DNA from: Massilia sp. Root351
GTDB taxonomy: Bacteria > Pseudomonadota > Gammaproteobacteria > Burkholderiales > Burkholderiaceae_D
Assembly: GCF_001425045.1 (NCBI RefSeq)
Contig: NZ_LMDJ01000009.1
Coordinates: 880 to 64,879 of the forward strand
Length of the DNA: 64,000 bases
Direction: 5' to 3'
A program made the translations under genes and the position numbers. How positions within the stretch are numbered: the first letter of the stretch is position 1; each line of letters opens with the position of its first letter. The notes under the pieces were generated by a model. That model worked only from the letters and a program-made list of their open reading frames with translations, had not been told where the DNA came from and ran no database searches. Shown here piece by piece: positions 46,560-58,921 of the stretch.

Positions 46560-46585
46560 CAGAATGTCTCAAATGAGACATTCTG
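46560..46585. promoter_or_regulatory. Perfect 12-bp inverted repeat between the signalling operon and the chitin operon
   Basis: Arms CAGAATGTCTCA and TGAGACATTCTG flank AA, a perfect 26-bp palindrome. It lies 30 bp beyond the REC-REC-kinase stop and about 105 bp upstream of the chitin promoter. A second small palindrome, TACCA-GT-TGGTA, sits at 46598-46609. No U-tract follows on the minus strand, so an operator for the chitin operon and a terminator are both possible. Confidence 0.55.
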
Positions 46586-46615
46586 TTATTTCATGCGTAC
46601 CAGTTGGTATTGGAT

Positions 46616-48180
46616 TTAAAGTGGTATGGCAGCGCGCGGAAGTGCCACGGTCAAAGTGGTGCGGTTATGGGCGTCGTCGGTGGCCATGGCTATGCTCCCG
46701 CCTTGCGCTTTGGCGAGCAGCCTGGCCGAATAGGTGCCGATGCCGCTGCCGCCGGTTTTGCCATAGGAAGCGTAGCGCTCGAAGAAGCGTTCCCTTATGG
46801 CGGGCGGTACGGCGCCGCTGTTTTCAACCGTGACCGTCAGCGGCATGGCGTCGTGCAGGGTGATGCGCACTTGCCCGTCCGGCGCGGCTGCCGCAGCCTC
46901 GCAGGCGTTCTTCACCAGGTTGTGGAAGATGGCCTGGCACAGCGTGCCGTCGGCATGTGCATGCCCGGCACTTGCCGGGGCGTCCACGGCGATGGATACG
47001 CCGCTGCCCGCGCAGGCGGCGCCCGTGGCATGCGCCACCTTGTGCAGCAATGCGGACAGGTCGACCGGCTCCGCCACCAGCTGGAAAGTGCCGGTCTCGA
47101 TCATGAACAGGTCGGCCGAGAGCCTGACGGTGTCCAGCGCCTGTTGGGCTGTGGCGGCGATGAGCTGCGCCTGGTGCGCCGGGCTGGCGGCCGATGCCGA
47201 CGCCGATGCGGGCGCGCCGTCGAGCTGCTGCGCCAGCTGCTGGGCCATGCCGAGCACGCCGGCCAGCGGTCCCTTGATGTCGTGCCGCAGCATGCGTTCC
47301 ACGTCTTCCCGCAGGCGGGCCGTCTCCAGCAGCGCGTCGTACTCGGCCTGCCGTTGCAAGTGCACGGCGATGTAGCGCATGAAGTTGTGCACGCGTAGTT
47401 GCAGGATGTCCGGGTCCACCGGCTTGCTGACGAAGTCGACCGCGCCCAGCGTCAGGCCGCGCCGCCGTGCCGCCTCGTCGGTGAGGGCGGTGACGAAGAT
47501 GATGGGGATGTGGGCGCTGGCCGGATGCTCCCGCAGGCGCTGCGCCACTTCGAAGCCGTCCATGCCCGGCATCATCACGTCCAGCAGCACCAGGTCGGGC
47601 GGATTGTCGGACGTGCACATGGCCAGCGCCTTGGGACCGTTGTGCGCCACGCGCACACGGTACTGGCCTTCGAACAGGTCGGCGATCAGGCGCAGGTTTT
47701 CCGGCGTATCGTCCACCACCAGCAGCGTGGGCTGTGGCGCTGCAGCCGCAGTTCCCGCCGCTTGCCGCGCCGCCTCCGGTGGCGCCGTGCCGGGTGCGCG
47801 CACCCGGCGGCTCAAGGCGCCGGCGATCTTGTCTTCCAGCCGCTGGCGCGTGTACGGCTTGACCAGCAGGTCGGACACGCCGCTGCCGATGGCTTGCGCT
47901 ATGCGCTCCCGGTCCGCGTCGGCCGTCACCATCACCATGGGGATGTGGGCCAGCCTGGCGTCTGCGCGGATGTGGCGCAGCAGCGCCAGGCCGTCCATCA
48001 ATGGCATGTTCCAGTCCGACAGCACCAGGTCGATGGGGCGGCTTTGCAGCAGGCGCAAGGCGTCCGCGCCATTGCCGGCGGTATGCACGTCGAGCGCGCC
48101 CAATGCGCGCAGCTGGTTGGCCGTGATCTGGCACATGGCGGGGACGTCGTCCACCACCAGGAAGTTGAGTTTTTCGTAGT

Positions 48181-48184
<4 letters not shown>
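46616..48184 (-). CDS. Hybrid regulator: two N-terminal receivers followed by a histidine kinase core
   Basis: A 522-residue cytoplasmic protein with receivers first and kinase last. Receiver 1 spans 1-125 (Asp57 in LVLSDWNMP). Receiver 2 spans about 153-270 (Asp203 in LVLLDVMMPGMDG). The kinase core has H-box RHDIKGPLAG (His302), N-box NLVKNACEAA and G-box GGSGIGTYSA. There is no membrane or sensory domain, so the input must come through the receivers, probably from the HPt domain of the hybrid kinase encoded two genes upstream. Its ATG overlaps the HD-GYP stop by 4 bp. It ends the three-gene signalling operon. Confidence 0.92.
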
Positions 48185-49307
<1,123 letters not shown>

Positions 49308-49311
<4 letters not shown>

Positions 49312-52300
49312 GTTTGCACTTCTTCCAGAACGGCGAGCGCCGTCTCAAAGTCGAATTGGCCGATCGCTTGCTGAAGGCGGCGGATGTGGTCGGGATAGGC
49401 GCTGGCCAGCAGCGCCTGGTGTTCCATCAGTACTTTTTCGGCCTGGGCGTCGTCGTCGGACAGCAGGCGCACCAGCTGGGCACGGACGTCGTCGCGCAGA
49501 GCGGTATCGACCGTCACCGCTGCTGCGGCGCCGCACGCCTCGGCGGGCAGGGCCGCGTTGATGGCTGCCACTTGCTGGTCGAGCGCGAGCGCGGCGGCGT
49601 CCAGCGCGGCGTTCAATGCGTGGCGGCTGGCGGCGTCCCCGCCGCCGAACGCGGCAGCGCCGCAGGCTCTCTCCAGTTCGGCGGCCGCGTCCTGCAAGCC
49701 GTCCGCGCCAATGTTGCCTGCCAGGCCTTTGAGCGTGTGGGCCAGGCGTTCTGCCGTGCCGTGGTCGCCGGCATCGGCAGCGATGGCGATCTGTGCGGCG
49801 GCGCCGGACTGGTTGGCGACGAAGCCGCGCAGCATGGCCAGGTAGCGCGGCCTTTTTCCCAGCACGCGGCGCAGGCCGGCCTGCATGTCCAGGCCGGAGA
49901 TGGTGGCGGGCAGCCCGCAGTCATCGCCGGCTTGCGCGCCGTTGCCCTGGTCCGCGCCCTGGAGCGCGCCATGGCCGCCAGCTGCGGCTGTCCCGGCCGA
50001 CGCGGCATGGCGCGGCGGTATCCAGCGCAGCAGCGCGCGCCACAGCTCGTCCGGTTCGATCGGCTTGCTGACGAAATCCACCATGCCGGCCGCCAGGCAT
50101 TGTTCACGGTCGCTGTCCATGGCGTTGGCGGTCATGGCGACGATGGGCAGCTGCGCCAGTTCCGGCATGGCGCGCAGCCGGCGGGTCGCTTCCAGGCCGT
50201 CCATCTCCGGCATCTGCATGTCCATCAGCACGATGTCGTAGCGCTTCCCGCCTGCCATCTGCAGCACTTCCAGTCCGGTTGCGGCCACCTCCACCAGCAG
50301 CCCGGCGTCCTGCAGCAACTCGGTGGCAACCTGCTGGTTCAGCGCATTGTCTTCGGCCAGCAGCACCCGCGCGCCGCCTATCGCCGCCAGCGCGCCGGAC
50401 ATGGATTCGTACAGCGGCGCGCGCGCGGCGCGCAGCGCATATTCCGGATCGTCCTCGTAATCGCCGCCCAGCAGGCGGATCAGGGTGTTCAGCAGCACCG
50501 ATGGATTGACCGGCTTGACCAGCACGTCCTCGATGCCGGCCGCGCGCGCCTGCGCCAGCACTTCCTCGCGGCCGAAGGCGGTCACCATCGCCAGGCGCGG
50601 CGGACGCTCCAGCTTCAGTTCCCGCGCCAGCGCCTGCAGCGCGGCGGCGGTTTCGGCGCCGTTCATGCCCGGCATCTGCCAGTCCAGCAGCACCACGTCG
50701 AACGCTTCCGGTGTGCCGGCCGCCGCCCGCACGCGCTGCAGCGCCTCCTCGCCCGACGCCGCCGCGCCGGCTTCAAAGCGCATCGACGCCAGCATGCCGG
50801 TTTGCACCGCGCGCGCGTTCTGGTTGTCGTCCACCACCAGGATGCGGCGGCCGCGCAGGTCCGGATGCGGCAGCAGCACCCGGCGCGACGCTTCGCCTAT
50901 CGCCAGGCTGGCCGTGAACCAGAAGGTGGAGCCCTTGCCATATTCGCTTTCCACGCCCACCGCGCCGCCCATCAGCTCGGCCAGTTTCTTGGAAATGGCC
51001 AGCCCCAGGCCGGTGCCGCCGTACTTGCGGGTGGTGGAGGAATCGGCCTGCTGGAAACTCTGGAACAGCTGCGCCATTTGCTGCTGCGTCAGGCCGATGC
51101 CGGTGTCGCGCACGGCGAAGCGCAGCAACGCCTTGCCGTCGCCGCTGGCCTGCACCCGCACCATGATGTCCACTTCGCCGCGCTCGGTGAACTTGACGGC
51201 GTTGTTGGCGTAGTTGATCAGGATCTGGCCCAGCCGCAGCGGGTCGCCCACCAGGCTGTCCGGCACGTCGCTGGCGACGTCGAACACCAGTTCCAGGCCC
51301 TTGGCGTTGACCTTGTCGGCGATCACCGTGGCCACGTTTTCCAGCACCTGGTTCAATTCGAAAGCGGTGTGCTCGACCTGCAGCTTGTCGGCTTCGATCT
51401 TGGAGAAGTCCAGGATGTCGTTGATGATGCCCAGCAGGTGCTGGCCGGCGCGCTGTATTTTCTGCACGTAGTCGTGCTGGCGCGGCGTCAGGCCGGTCTT
51501 CAGCGCCAGGTGGCTCATGCCGATGATGGCGTTCATCGGGGTGCGGATTTCATGGCTCATATTGGCCAGGAACATGGATTTGCTGCGGGTGGCGTCTTCC
51601 GCCGCCTGCTTGGCTGCGCCCAGCGCCTGCGTGGCATTGTGTTCGGCGGTGATGTCGGCCAGGTAGCCGTTCCAGACGTCGCTGCCGTCGGGCTGGTGCG
51701 CACAGGTGCAGTGCAGCTCGACCCAGCGTGTGCCCGCGGCGCCGGCATGGCCGCCGAAGGCCAGCCTGCGGTGCAGCGGCCGCTGGTGCAGTGCCGCTTC
51801 GGCCACCTGCGCCAGCAGTCCGCCGTGGCCGGCTTCGCCGTCCGGGTCCAGCAGCGAAAACAGCAGGCTGCCGTTGCCCAGCACGTCGTTCGGCTGCAAG
51901 CCCGTGATGGCGGTGATGGCGGGACTCATGAAGTTGAACACCGGCCTGCCGTCCACGCCGACGCGGAACTGGTACACCGCCACCGGCAGGTTGTTGGTAA
52001 TTTCACGCATGCGCTGCTCGTTGTCGAAGCGCAGCCGGCGCGTCGCTTCCTGCTGGCGCTGGCGGCCCGTGACCACCAGCGCCAGCAGCCAGACGGCCAG
52101 CAGCGCGCCGGCTGCCACGGCCACATCGCGCCACAGCGGCAGCCACGCGCTGCGGTCCTGCAGCCGCACCACGCGCCACGGGTTGCCGCTGTCGTCCGGC
52201 CAGTTCAGCGGGGCCGAGGCCACTGCATGGAAAGCGCCGTTCAGCCACGCCGCTTTGCCTTCGACGCTGAAGTGCAAGTGCTCCGGACCGTCGTCGTCGA

Positions 52301-53093
52301 ACAGGCTGCCGAACTGCTTGCCGCGCACCAGGTCCTCGCGCCGCTCCACGCTCACCTGGCCGGCCAGCTTGAGCAGCCAGGCCGCGCGGTTGCTGGCGAA
52401 CACCACGCCGTCCGGCGACAGCAGCAGCACCGGGTCGGCGGTGCGTTCCAGCAGGCGATCGATATCGGCCACCGGCATCTTGATGGCATAGGCGCCGGTG
52501 ATCGGCGTGTCGCGGCTGTTGCCGCCGTGGACCGGGGCCGCGAAGTACAGGCCGCGCTCGCGCGAGGTGCCGCCGATGGCCGGGTAGACCGTGGCTTGCC
52601 CGGCCAGCGCGCGCCGCACGTAGGGCCGGAACGCCAGGTTGCGGCCCAGGCCGGAGGCCTTGCCTTCCTTGTTCAGATAAGCCAGGGTGGTGCCGTCGCC
52701 GGACAGCACGAACACATTGTCGGCGCCATACTGGTCGATGATGGCGGCGAAGTCGGCGTGGATCTCGTTCGAGTCGAACGCCAGCTTGCCCTCGAGCAGC
52801 TGCTTGATGCTGGATTCGACCAGCCCCATCAGGATGGCGCCGCCGATCACCTTGTTTTCGCTGCTTTCACCCTGCACTTTGGAGGCCAGTTCGCTGGTGG
52901 CGGCGGCCAGCTCGCTGCCGTGCTGCTGAAACACGATCTGGCGCTGCAGCAGCACGCAAGCGATCGCCAGGCCCACCGCCAGCACGCCCCAGCGGAAGCC
53001 CGCGCTGCGCGGCCGCAGCACGCGTTTCAGCAACCGGGCGGCGCGCCTGGCCGGGCGCTGCGCCGGGGAGGGTGAGGGACTTGAAACGTTCAT
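49308..53093 (-). CDS. Membrane hybrid histidine kinase with PAS, two receivers and HPt
   Basis: A 1261-residue phosphorelay kinase. Parts in order: TM helix at about 35-53; a periplasmic Cache-type sensor of about 270 residues; a second TM ([18 protein letters not shown]); a PAS domain ([12 protein letters not shown]). The kinase follows with [10 protein letters not shown] (His514) and an ATP domain ending [13 protein letters not shown]. Then receiver 1 (Asp804), receiver 2 (Asp958) and an HPt domain (His1119 in [12 protein letters not shown]). ATG 53093 (MNVSSPSP) is the start; the frame continues upstream only as antisense of the divergent gene. It heads the signalling operon. The HPt domain could pass phosphate to the receivers of both downstream proteins. 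Confidence 0.94.
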
Positions 53094-53121
53094 GGCGGCC
53101 GGGTTGACTTTTATTGAGGAA

Positions 53122-53127
53122 ATTATA
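53122..53127 (-). promoter_or_regulatory. Putative -10 box of the hybrid kinase operon
   Basis: Perfect TATAAT on the minus strand, 28 bp upstream of the kinase start, in the 75-bp gap shared with the divergent propeller/GGDEF gene. No good -35 is seen. On the plus strand TTGACT overlaps this gap, so the two promoters probably face each other closely. Confidence 0.4.
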
Positions 53128-53168
53128 ACGACAAATCGGCGGCGTAGTGTTGCTTCACTGAAAGCGAT

Positions 53169-56100
53169 ATGCGTATACTGGCCCCGACCATGAAACTTGC
53201 CCCCCTCATCCTTGCCGTCCTGCTGGCCGCCCAGCTTGCCGCAGCCGCGCCGCCCGCAGCAGCTGCGCCGCAGGCACTGGCGTTCAAGCGCGTCGACACG
53301 CTGGGGTCGGACGCGCAATCGATCATCGCCATGCTGCAGGACCGGCAGGGTTTCATCTGGATAGGCACGATAGAGGGCGGCCTGTTCCGCTACGACGGCC
53401 GGCAGGCGGTGCGCTACCAGAACGACCCGCTCGATCCGCACAGCCTGCCCGGCGGGCGCATCGCGGCGCTCTACAGCGATGAGCAGGGCCGCATCTGGGC
53501 CGGCACCGACGAGGGCCTGGTGCGCTACGATCCGGCCAGCGACGGCTTTGTGCGCTACGTGCCGGACTCGGGGCCGAAGAATTACCGCATCGTGCGCCGC
53601 ATCATCTCCGACGGGGCCGGCGGCATGTGGCTGGCGACCTGGGGCGGCCTGCAGCACTTCAATCCGAAGACCGGCCGCTTCCTGGTCCACCAGCACGACC
53701 CGGCGCGGCCGGACAGCCTGGCCCACAACGACATCAACGCGCTGGCCATGGACGCGCAGGGTGGAATCTGGGCCGGCACCTGGCCCGGGGGCCTGGATTA
53801 CCTGGCCCCCGGCAGCAGCAGTTTCGTGCACTACCGCGTGGACGACCCGGCCGCGCCTAGCGTCAAGGGCAACGACGTGCGCGCGCTGCATGCCGACAGC
53901 GCCGGCAAACTGTGGATAGGCACGGACGACGGCCTGGTGCTGTGGAAGGCCGGCACGCCCTGGGAGACGCGGCGCCGCTTGCCGCAGCAGACCGGCCGCG
54001 TCACCCACCTGGACGAGGACCTGGGCGGCGACCTGTGGATCAGCACCCGCACCGCCGGCGTGTGGCGCTGGGACCGCGCAACGGACACCTTCCAGGTCTA
54101 CCAGCGCCGCGCAGAGGACAGCCACAGCCTGTCCACCAACGCCATCAACCTCACCATGCACGACCGCACCGGCGCGCTGTGGGTGGGCAGCTTCACGGAC
54201 GGTGTGAGCCGCGCCAACCTGGGCTACCACGGCTTCGAGCGCATCGTGCCGCGCGACGTGGCGCCGGACGTGTTCAAGGCCAGCAATTTCGTGCGCAGCC
54301 TGGGCGCGGCCCCGGACGGCAAGCTGTGGCTGGGCGTGGACGACGGCCTGGTGCTGTTCGACCCGGCCGCGCGCAAGCTGCTGCGGCACTACGCGGCCGA
54401 CCCGAAACAGCCGGGCACCCTGAGCAACAACGTGGTCTACAGCCTGTACCAGCAGCCGGGCGGGCCGCTGTGGGCCGGCACCTCGCGCGGCCTGAACCGG
54501 CTGGAGCGGCCGGACGGGCCGTTCCAGGCGATCCATTTCGGCAGCGGCGGCATCGACTTCATCAACCGCATCGCGCCCGGGCGCGGCGGCGTGCTGTGGC
54601 TGGGCACGAGCGCCGGCCTGGTGCGCTACGACACCGCCAGCGGCGCGCACACGGTGCACGCGCACGACCCGCGCGATTCCGGCAGCCGCAGCGTGGACGG
54701 CGTGACCACGCTGATGGAGGACAGCGCGGGCAGGGTGTGGACCGGCGAGTTCTTCCGCGGCGGCCTCGATGTGCGCGACCCTGAAACGGGCAAGTTCAGC
54801 CGCGTGCGCAGCGACCCGGCCAACGCTGCCACCCTGAGCAGCGACCGCATCACCTGCCTGCACGAGGACGCCGCAGGCAATATCTGGGTGGGCACGGCGC
54901 GCGGCCTGAACCGCATCCGCTTCCGCGACGGCAAGATGGAAGTGCGCCGCTTCAGCGCCAAGGGCAGCCTGGGCAAGCAGATGGTGGAGGCGATCCAGTC
55001 CGACCGCTCCGGCATGCTGTGGGTCAGCACGGTGGCCGGCCTGTCCAAGCTGGAGCCGGTCAGCGAAAGCGTGACCCACTACTCGGTGGAGGACGGCCTG
55101 ACCGAAGGCTTCTACCTGGACGCGTCCGCGCGCGGCAGCGACGGCCGCCTGTACTTCGGCAGCACCAGCGGCATCACCAGCGTCAACCCGGCCATCCACA
55201 GCAGCGTGTCGCGGCCGCCGCAGCTGGCCATCACCGGCATCAGCCTGCTCAACCGTCCGCTGCGGCCGGGCGCCATGCCGGCCGGCGTGGTGCTGGAAGG
55301 CAGCGTGACGGCGCCGCAGTCGCTCACCCTGCCGTGGCACGCCGACGTGCTGACCCTCGAGTTCGCAGCCCTGCACTACGCCGAACCGCGCCGCAACGGC
55401 TACCGCTACAAGCTGGAAGGCTTCGATCAATACTGGGTGGAGGCCGACGCCAGCCGGCCTGTCGCGACCTATACCAATCTGAACCCGGGCAGCTACCGCT
55501 TGCGCATAATGGGCAGCAACAACAAAGGCCTGGAGAGCAAGAGCGAAGTGGTGCTGCCGATTACCATCACGCCGCCGCTGTGGCAAACCTGGTGGTTCCG
55601 CGCCGCGCTGGCGGCCGCCGTGCTGGCGCTGCTGGCGGTGCTGTACCGCTGGCGCGTGCGCCGCCTGACCGCGCGCGCGGCGGGGCTCGAGGCCATGGTG
55701 GCCGAGCGCACCCGCGCGCTGCAGGAATCGAACCAGAAGCTGGCCGCGCTGTCGGCCACCGACGCGCTGACCGGCATCGCCAACCGGCGCGGCTTCGACG
55801 GCGCCCTGGAGCGCGAATGGCGGCGCGCGGCGCGGCGCGGCGAGGCGCTGGCCGTGGCCATGTTCGACGTGGATCATTTCAAACCCTATAACGACCACTA
55901 CGGCCACGCCGCCGGCGACGATTGCCTGCGGCGCGTGGCGCAGGCGCTGGCGGGCGGCCTGCACCGCGCCGGCGACGTCGTGGCGCGCTACGGCGGCGAG
56001 GAATTCGCCTTCATCGCGCCGGCCGCCAGCGTCGAGGAAGCGTTGCGCATGGCGGACAGCCTGCGGCTGGCGGTGGAGGCGCTGGCGCTGGCGCACGCGC

Positions 56101-56309
56101 TGTCGCCGTTCGGGCGCGTGACGGTCAGCGTGGGCGTGGCGGCGGCGGTGCCGGCGCAAGGCAGCCCGGCAGGCGGTGGAACAGGGTTGGGTGCGACGCT
56201 GGGCGCGGCAGGCGCTGCGGCCGACGGTGCCGCGGCCCTGTTGCACGCGGCCGACCAGGCGCTGTACCGCGCCAAGGCGAACGGCCGCAACCGCGCCGAA
56301 GCCGCCTAG
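53169..56309 (+). CDS. Two-component-type beta-propeller sensor with Y_Y_Y domain and GGDEF output
   Basis: A 1046-residue diguanylate cyclase. A signal peptide is followed by about 650 residues of propeller blades (repeated [25 protein letters not shown] and [11 protein letters not shown] type units). A Y_Y_Y domain covers about 690-800. One membrane helix ([19 protein letters not shown], about 811-830) and a GGDEF domain with an intact GGEEF active site (942-946) complete it. The sensor half is like that of the hybrid kinases that detect polysaccharides in Bacteroides, here wired to cyclic di-GMP synthesis. Start at 53169 or the in-frame ATG at 53190; GAAAG favours the first. It diverges from the HD-GYP operon. 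Confidence 0.93.
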   Translation: MRILAPTMKLAPLILAVLLAAQLAAAAPPAAAAPQALAFKRVDTLGSDAQSIIAMLQDRQGFIWIGTIEGGLFRYDGRQAVRYQNDPLDPHSLPGGRIAALYSDEQGRIWAGTDEGLVRYDPASDGFVRYVPDSGPKNYRIVRRIISDGAGGMWLATWGGLQHFNPKTGRFLVHQHDPARPDSLAHNDINALAMDAQGGIWAGTWPGGLDYLAPGSSSFVHYRVDDPAAPSVKGNDVRALHADSAGKLWIGTDDGLVLWKAGTPWETRRRLPQQTGRVTHLDEDLGGDLWISTRTAGVWRWDRATDTFQVYQRRAEDSHSLSTNAINLTMHDRTGALWVGSFTDGVSRANLGYHGFERIVPRDVAPDVFKASNFVRSLGAAPDGKLWLGVDDGLVLFDPAARKLLRHYAADPKQPGTLSNNVVYSLYQQPGGPLWAGTSRGLNRLERPDGPFQAIHFGSGGIDFINRIAPGRGGVLWLGTSAGLVRYDTASGAHTVHAHDPRDSGSRSVDGVTTLMEDSAGRVWTGEFFRGGLDVRDPETGKFSRVRSDPANAATLSSDRITCLHEDAAGNIWVGTARGLNRIRFRDGKMEVRRFSAKGSLGKQMVEAIQSDRSGMLWVSTVAGLSKLEPVSESVTHYSVEDGLTEGFYLDASARGSDGRLYFGSTSGITSVNPAIHSSVSRPPQLAITGISLLNRPLRPGAMPAGVVLEGSVTAPQSLTLPWHADVLTLEFAALHYAEPRRNGYRYKLEGFDQYWVEADASRPVATYTNLNPGSYRLRIMGSNNKGLESKSEVVLPITITPPLWQTWWFRAALAAAVLALLAVLYRWRVRRLTARAAGLEAMVAERTRALQESNQKLAALSATDALTGIANRRGFDGALEREWRRAARRGEALAVAMFDVDHFKPYNDHYGHAAGDDCLRRVAQALAGGLHRAGDVVARYGGEEFAFIAPAASVEEALRMADSLRLAVEALALAHALSPFGRVTVSVGVAAAVPAQGSPAGGGTGLGATLGAAGAAADGAAALLHAADQALYRAKANGRNRAEAA

Positions 56310-56361
56310 CGCGGAACCGCGCCGCGCCGCTGCATGCCGCTGCCGGCCCGGGCCTGGCGGT

Positions 56362-57270
56362 TCAGATGGATGGCGGCACGCCGCCCAGCTTGTCCGGATT
56401 GCGCACCACGTAGATGCCGGCGATGCTGCCGTCCACCACCAGGAAGGCCAGCGCCGATTCCAGCTTGCCGCCGATATAGCGCAGCATGCCCGGCTCGCCG
56501 TTCAGCATGGCCATGCGGTACGCCACCTGGCCCGGATGCTTGTCCAGCGTGCGGCAGAACAGCCGCGTTACGGCGCCGGTGCCGTGGATGATGCGCGGGA
56601 AGGACGGCACTTTGCCGCCGCCGTCGCTCACCAGTTCCACGTTGGCCGCCAGCAGCGCCTGGATGGCCGCAGCCTGGCCGCTGCGCGCGGCGTCGAGGAA
56701 TTTGGCCAGCAGGCTGCGGTGCGCTTCCTGGTCGACGCCGAAGCGCTTGCGGTCCTGCTGCACCCGCTCCTGCGCGCGGTGCACCATCTGGCGGCAGGTC
56801 GCTTCGCTCTTGCCCAGCAGTTCGGCCACTTCGCGGTAGTCGTAGTCGAACACCTGGCGCAGCAGGAAGGCGGCGCGCTCGTCCGGCGAGAGGCGCTCCA
56901 GCACCCACAGGAAGGCCACGCCCAGCTCTCCGGCCATCTCAGCCTGGGTTTCCGGCGTGCGCTCATCCACTTCGACCAGCGGTTCCGGCAGCCACCAGCC
57001 GGCATAGGATTCGCGCTCGGCCTTGGCGGCGCGCAGGCGGTCGATCGACAGGCGGGTGACGATGGTGACTAGCCACGCTTCCGGCGACTGCAGGGCGTCG
57101 CGCGCGCTGCCGTCCCAGCGCAGCCAGGCATCCTGTACCACGTCCTCGGCGTCGGCGCGCACGCCCAGCATGCGGTAGGCGATGGAGAACAGGCGCGGGC
57201 GCAGCCGCGAAAAGGCGAGCGCGGGATCGGCAACGGCGGCGTTGGCGGTATCGGTAGCGGCGGCAGGCAT
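56362..57270 (-). CDS. ECF41-type RNA polymerase sigma factor (SigJ-like) with C-terminal SnoaL-like domain
   Basis: A 302-residue sigma factor. Region 2 is near residues 18-80 ([29 protein letters not shown]). Region 4 is near 115-170 ([40 protein letters not shown]). A C-terminal domain of about 120 residues ends in VVRNPDKL, a mark of the ECF41 group. In ECF41 factors that extension modulates activity, replacing a separate anti-sigma factor. The usual neighbouring oxidoreductase or carboxymuconolactone decarboxylase gene is not seen here. ATG 57270 (MPAAATD) is the likely start; the ribosome site is weak. Confidence 0.9.
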   Translation of the reverse strand: MPAAATDTANAAVADPALAFSRLRPRLFSIAYRMLGVRADAEDVVQDAWLRWDGSARDALQSPEAWLVTIVTRLSIDRLRAAKAERESYAGWWLPEPLVEVDERTPETQAEMAGELGVAFLWVLERLSPDERAAFLLRQVFDYDYREVAELLGKSEATCRQMVHRAQERVQQDRKRFGVDQEAHRSLLAKFLDAARSGQAAAIQALLAANVELVSDGGGKVPSFPRIIHGTGAVTRLFCRTLDKHPGQVAYRMAMLNGEPGMLRYIGGKLESALAFLVVDGSIAGIYVVRNPDKLGGVPPSI

Positions 57271-57476
57271 GGCGGCGTGGATAGTGGAGCGGAAATGCGT
57301 AGTATGCACCAGGGCGCACTTATACGTTTGGCCGTGGCAATGCGCGCCGGACATCATAGATAAAAATACCAAATGTTACCGAATAAGTGGCAATTCCCGG
57401 TGCTGCGTCCTAAGCTGATAGTTGTATTGGACAGCGGTGGCGGACAGCGGCGTGCGGCAGCGGTGGCGGAGGCGTT

Positions 57477-58358
57477 ATGCAGGCGAGAGATCTGGCGTTG
57501 CAATACGATTTGATCGGGCGCCTGTACGATGCCGCCCTGCATGAAGACCATTGGCCCGGCCTGTGTGCCGATCTTGCTGTCGCCTTCGGCGCCCACAACG
57601 CGGCGGCGCTGTTGCAGCCGGCCGGCGCCGGCACCGCACTGGCCGGTGCCGATGAGGGCTGGCTGAGCACTTTCCTCCCCCATCTGGAACGCGCGCTGCA
57701 AATGCGCAGCCGCCTGGCCCATAACGACCTGGCGGAGCATTGCAGCGTGGCCGCGCTGGACGCGCTGGCCACGGCGGTGGTGCTGCTCGACGCCGGGCTC
57801 ACGGTGCTGTACGCGAACGGCGCGGCCGGCAGGGTGTTTGGCGCCGAATCGCCGCTGCAGTTGCGCGGCGCGCGCCTGGCGCAGACTGCCTCGCGCGGCG
57901 CGCAAACGCTGGCCCACATGGTGCGGCGCGCGGTGCGCTGCCTGGAACCCGGCGCGCTGGGCGGGCCGGCGCAGGCGCCGCAGTCGCTCTGCCTGCCGCG
58001 CGGCGGCCATTTGCCGCTGACCTTGTCGGTGGCGCCCTTCATGCTGGCCGGCGGCCGCACGGGTGGCGGCAGGCCCTGCGCCATCGTCATGGCGCGCGAC
58101 CCGGAAACCGTGACCGCGTCTGCCGAGGTGCTGCAGCAGCTGTTCGAGCTCACGCCGGCGGAGGCTGCGGTGAGCCGGGCGCTGGCGGCGGGGGCCTCGC
58201 TGGAAGACATCGCGACGGCCACCGGCGTCACCGTCAACACTGTCAAGACCCACCTGCACCGCGTGTACGGCAAGACCTCGACGCGCCGGCAAGGCGAACT
58301 GATCGCCCTGATCCATGGTTCCACTGCCACCTTGCTGCCGCCTCATCCAGTTGGATGA
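57477..58358 (+). CDS. LuxR-family transcriptional regulator
   Basis: A 293-residue regulator without a receiver domain. The N-terminal 210 residues are helical and Ala-rich with a PAS-like section (DALATAVVLLDAGLTVLYANGAAGRVFG, about 100-125). The C-terminal LuxR helix-turn-helix (LTPAEAAVSRALAAG to VNTVKTHLHRVYGKT) lies at about 225-280. GGAGG precedes ATG 57477. It lies 206 bp from the divergent ECF sigma gene start and about 100 bp ahead of the small exported protein, but no target is evident. The input signal is unknown. Confidence 0.9.
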   Translation: MQARDLALQYDLIGRLYDAALHEDHWPGLCADLAVAFGAHNAAALLQPAGAGTALAGADEGWLSTFLPHLERALQMRSRLAHNDLAEHCSVAALDALATAVVLLDAGLTVLYANGAAGRVFGAESPLQLRGARLAQTASRGAQTLAHMVRRAVRCLEPGALGGPAQAPQSLCLPRGGHLPLTLSVAPFMLAGGRTGGGRPCAIVMARDPETVTASAEVLQQLFELTPAEAAVSRALAAGASLEDIATATGVTVNTVKTHLHRVYGKTSTRRQGELIALIHGSTATLLPPHPVG

Positions 58359-58462
58359 CGCCAGCGGCAGCGCGCCTGCCTACAATGAACCGGACCTGCT
58401 GCACAAGGCAGGCGGGGATTTAGTCCGGATGGTGGTCCAGCAAAACAGGGATGGTACTTATC

Positions 58463-58903
58463 ATGAAAAAACTAATACTGGCTGCATTATTGGGAGCGGT
58501 GTCCATGGGTGCGGGGTGGCTGCCCGCAAGTGCTCAGACCGCACAGCAGGAGGAAACGGTAACCATTCCGGCCCCTCAGCTGAGGATAGACGCGCCGACG
58601 CGCCGGCACTACATGGATGAGGCGGATTTCGGCGCCTTCAAGGGCGGCTATGAGCTGTCGAACGGGCAGGTGCTGGTGCTCAAGCGGGTCGGCACGCGCA
58701 TGTACGCCGAAGTGGGCGAGATGGGGCTGCACCAGATTGTGGCGGTGTCGCCCAACACCTTCGTGGCGCTGGACCAGAAGCTGAAGGTGCGCATCGATAT
58801 TGACCGGCGCGGCGACGTTGGCGGCGAACTGCTGATGGTGGTACCCGGCAGCAGCGTGGCCGGCGGCGCTCCGGAGCAGCTGCTGCGGGTCGCTTTCCGG
58901 TAG
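58463..58903 (+). CDS. Small exported protein of unknown function
   Basis: A 146-residue protein with a Sec signal peptide (MKKLILAALLGAVSMGAGWLP, likely cut after ASA). The mature part is about 120 residues with beta-rich character and no cysteines: GGYELSNGQVLVLKRVG and FVALDQKLKVRIDIDRRGDVGGELLMVVPG. ATG 58463 is preferred, since MKK begins the signal; another in-frame ATG lies at 58451. The family is not recognised. It converges with the YpfJ gene with 18 bp between the stops. Confidence 0.75.
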   Translation: MKKLILAALLGAVSMGAGWLPASAQTAQQEETVTIPAPQLRIDAPTRRHYMDEADFGAFKGGYELSNGQVLVLKRVGTRMYAEVGEMGLHQIVAVSPNTFVALDQKLKVRIDIDRRGDVGGELLMVVPGSSVAGGAPEQLLRVAFR

Positions 58904-58921
58904 CTGGCCGGGCTTGGGCGC

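Noticed and set aside
49314..53075. A 1253-residue plus-strand frame antisense to the hybrid kinase
   Set aside because: Same shadow effect; the minus strand encodes clear kinase, receiver and HPt domains.
53169..56246. Minus-strand open frame that continues the hybrid kinase upstream, giving an apparent 2312-residue protein
   Set aside because: The extension is antisense to the propeller/GGDEF gene, has no known domain and lacks a start signal. The kinase has a natural ATG at 53093.
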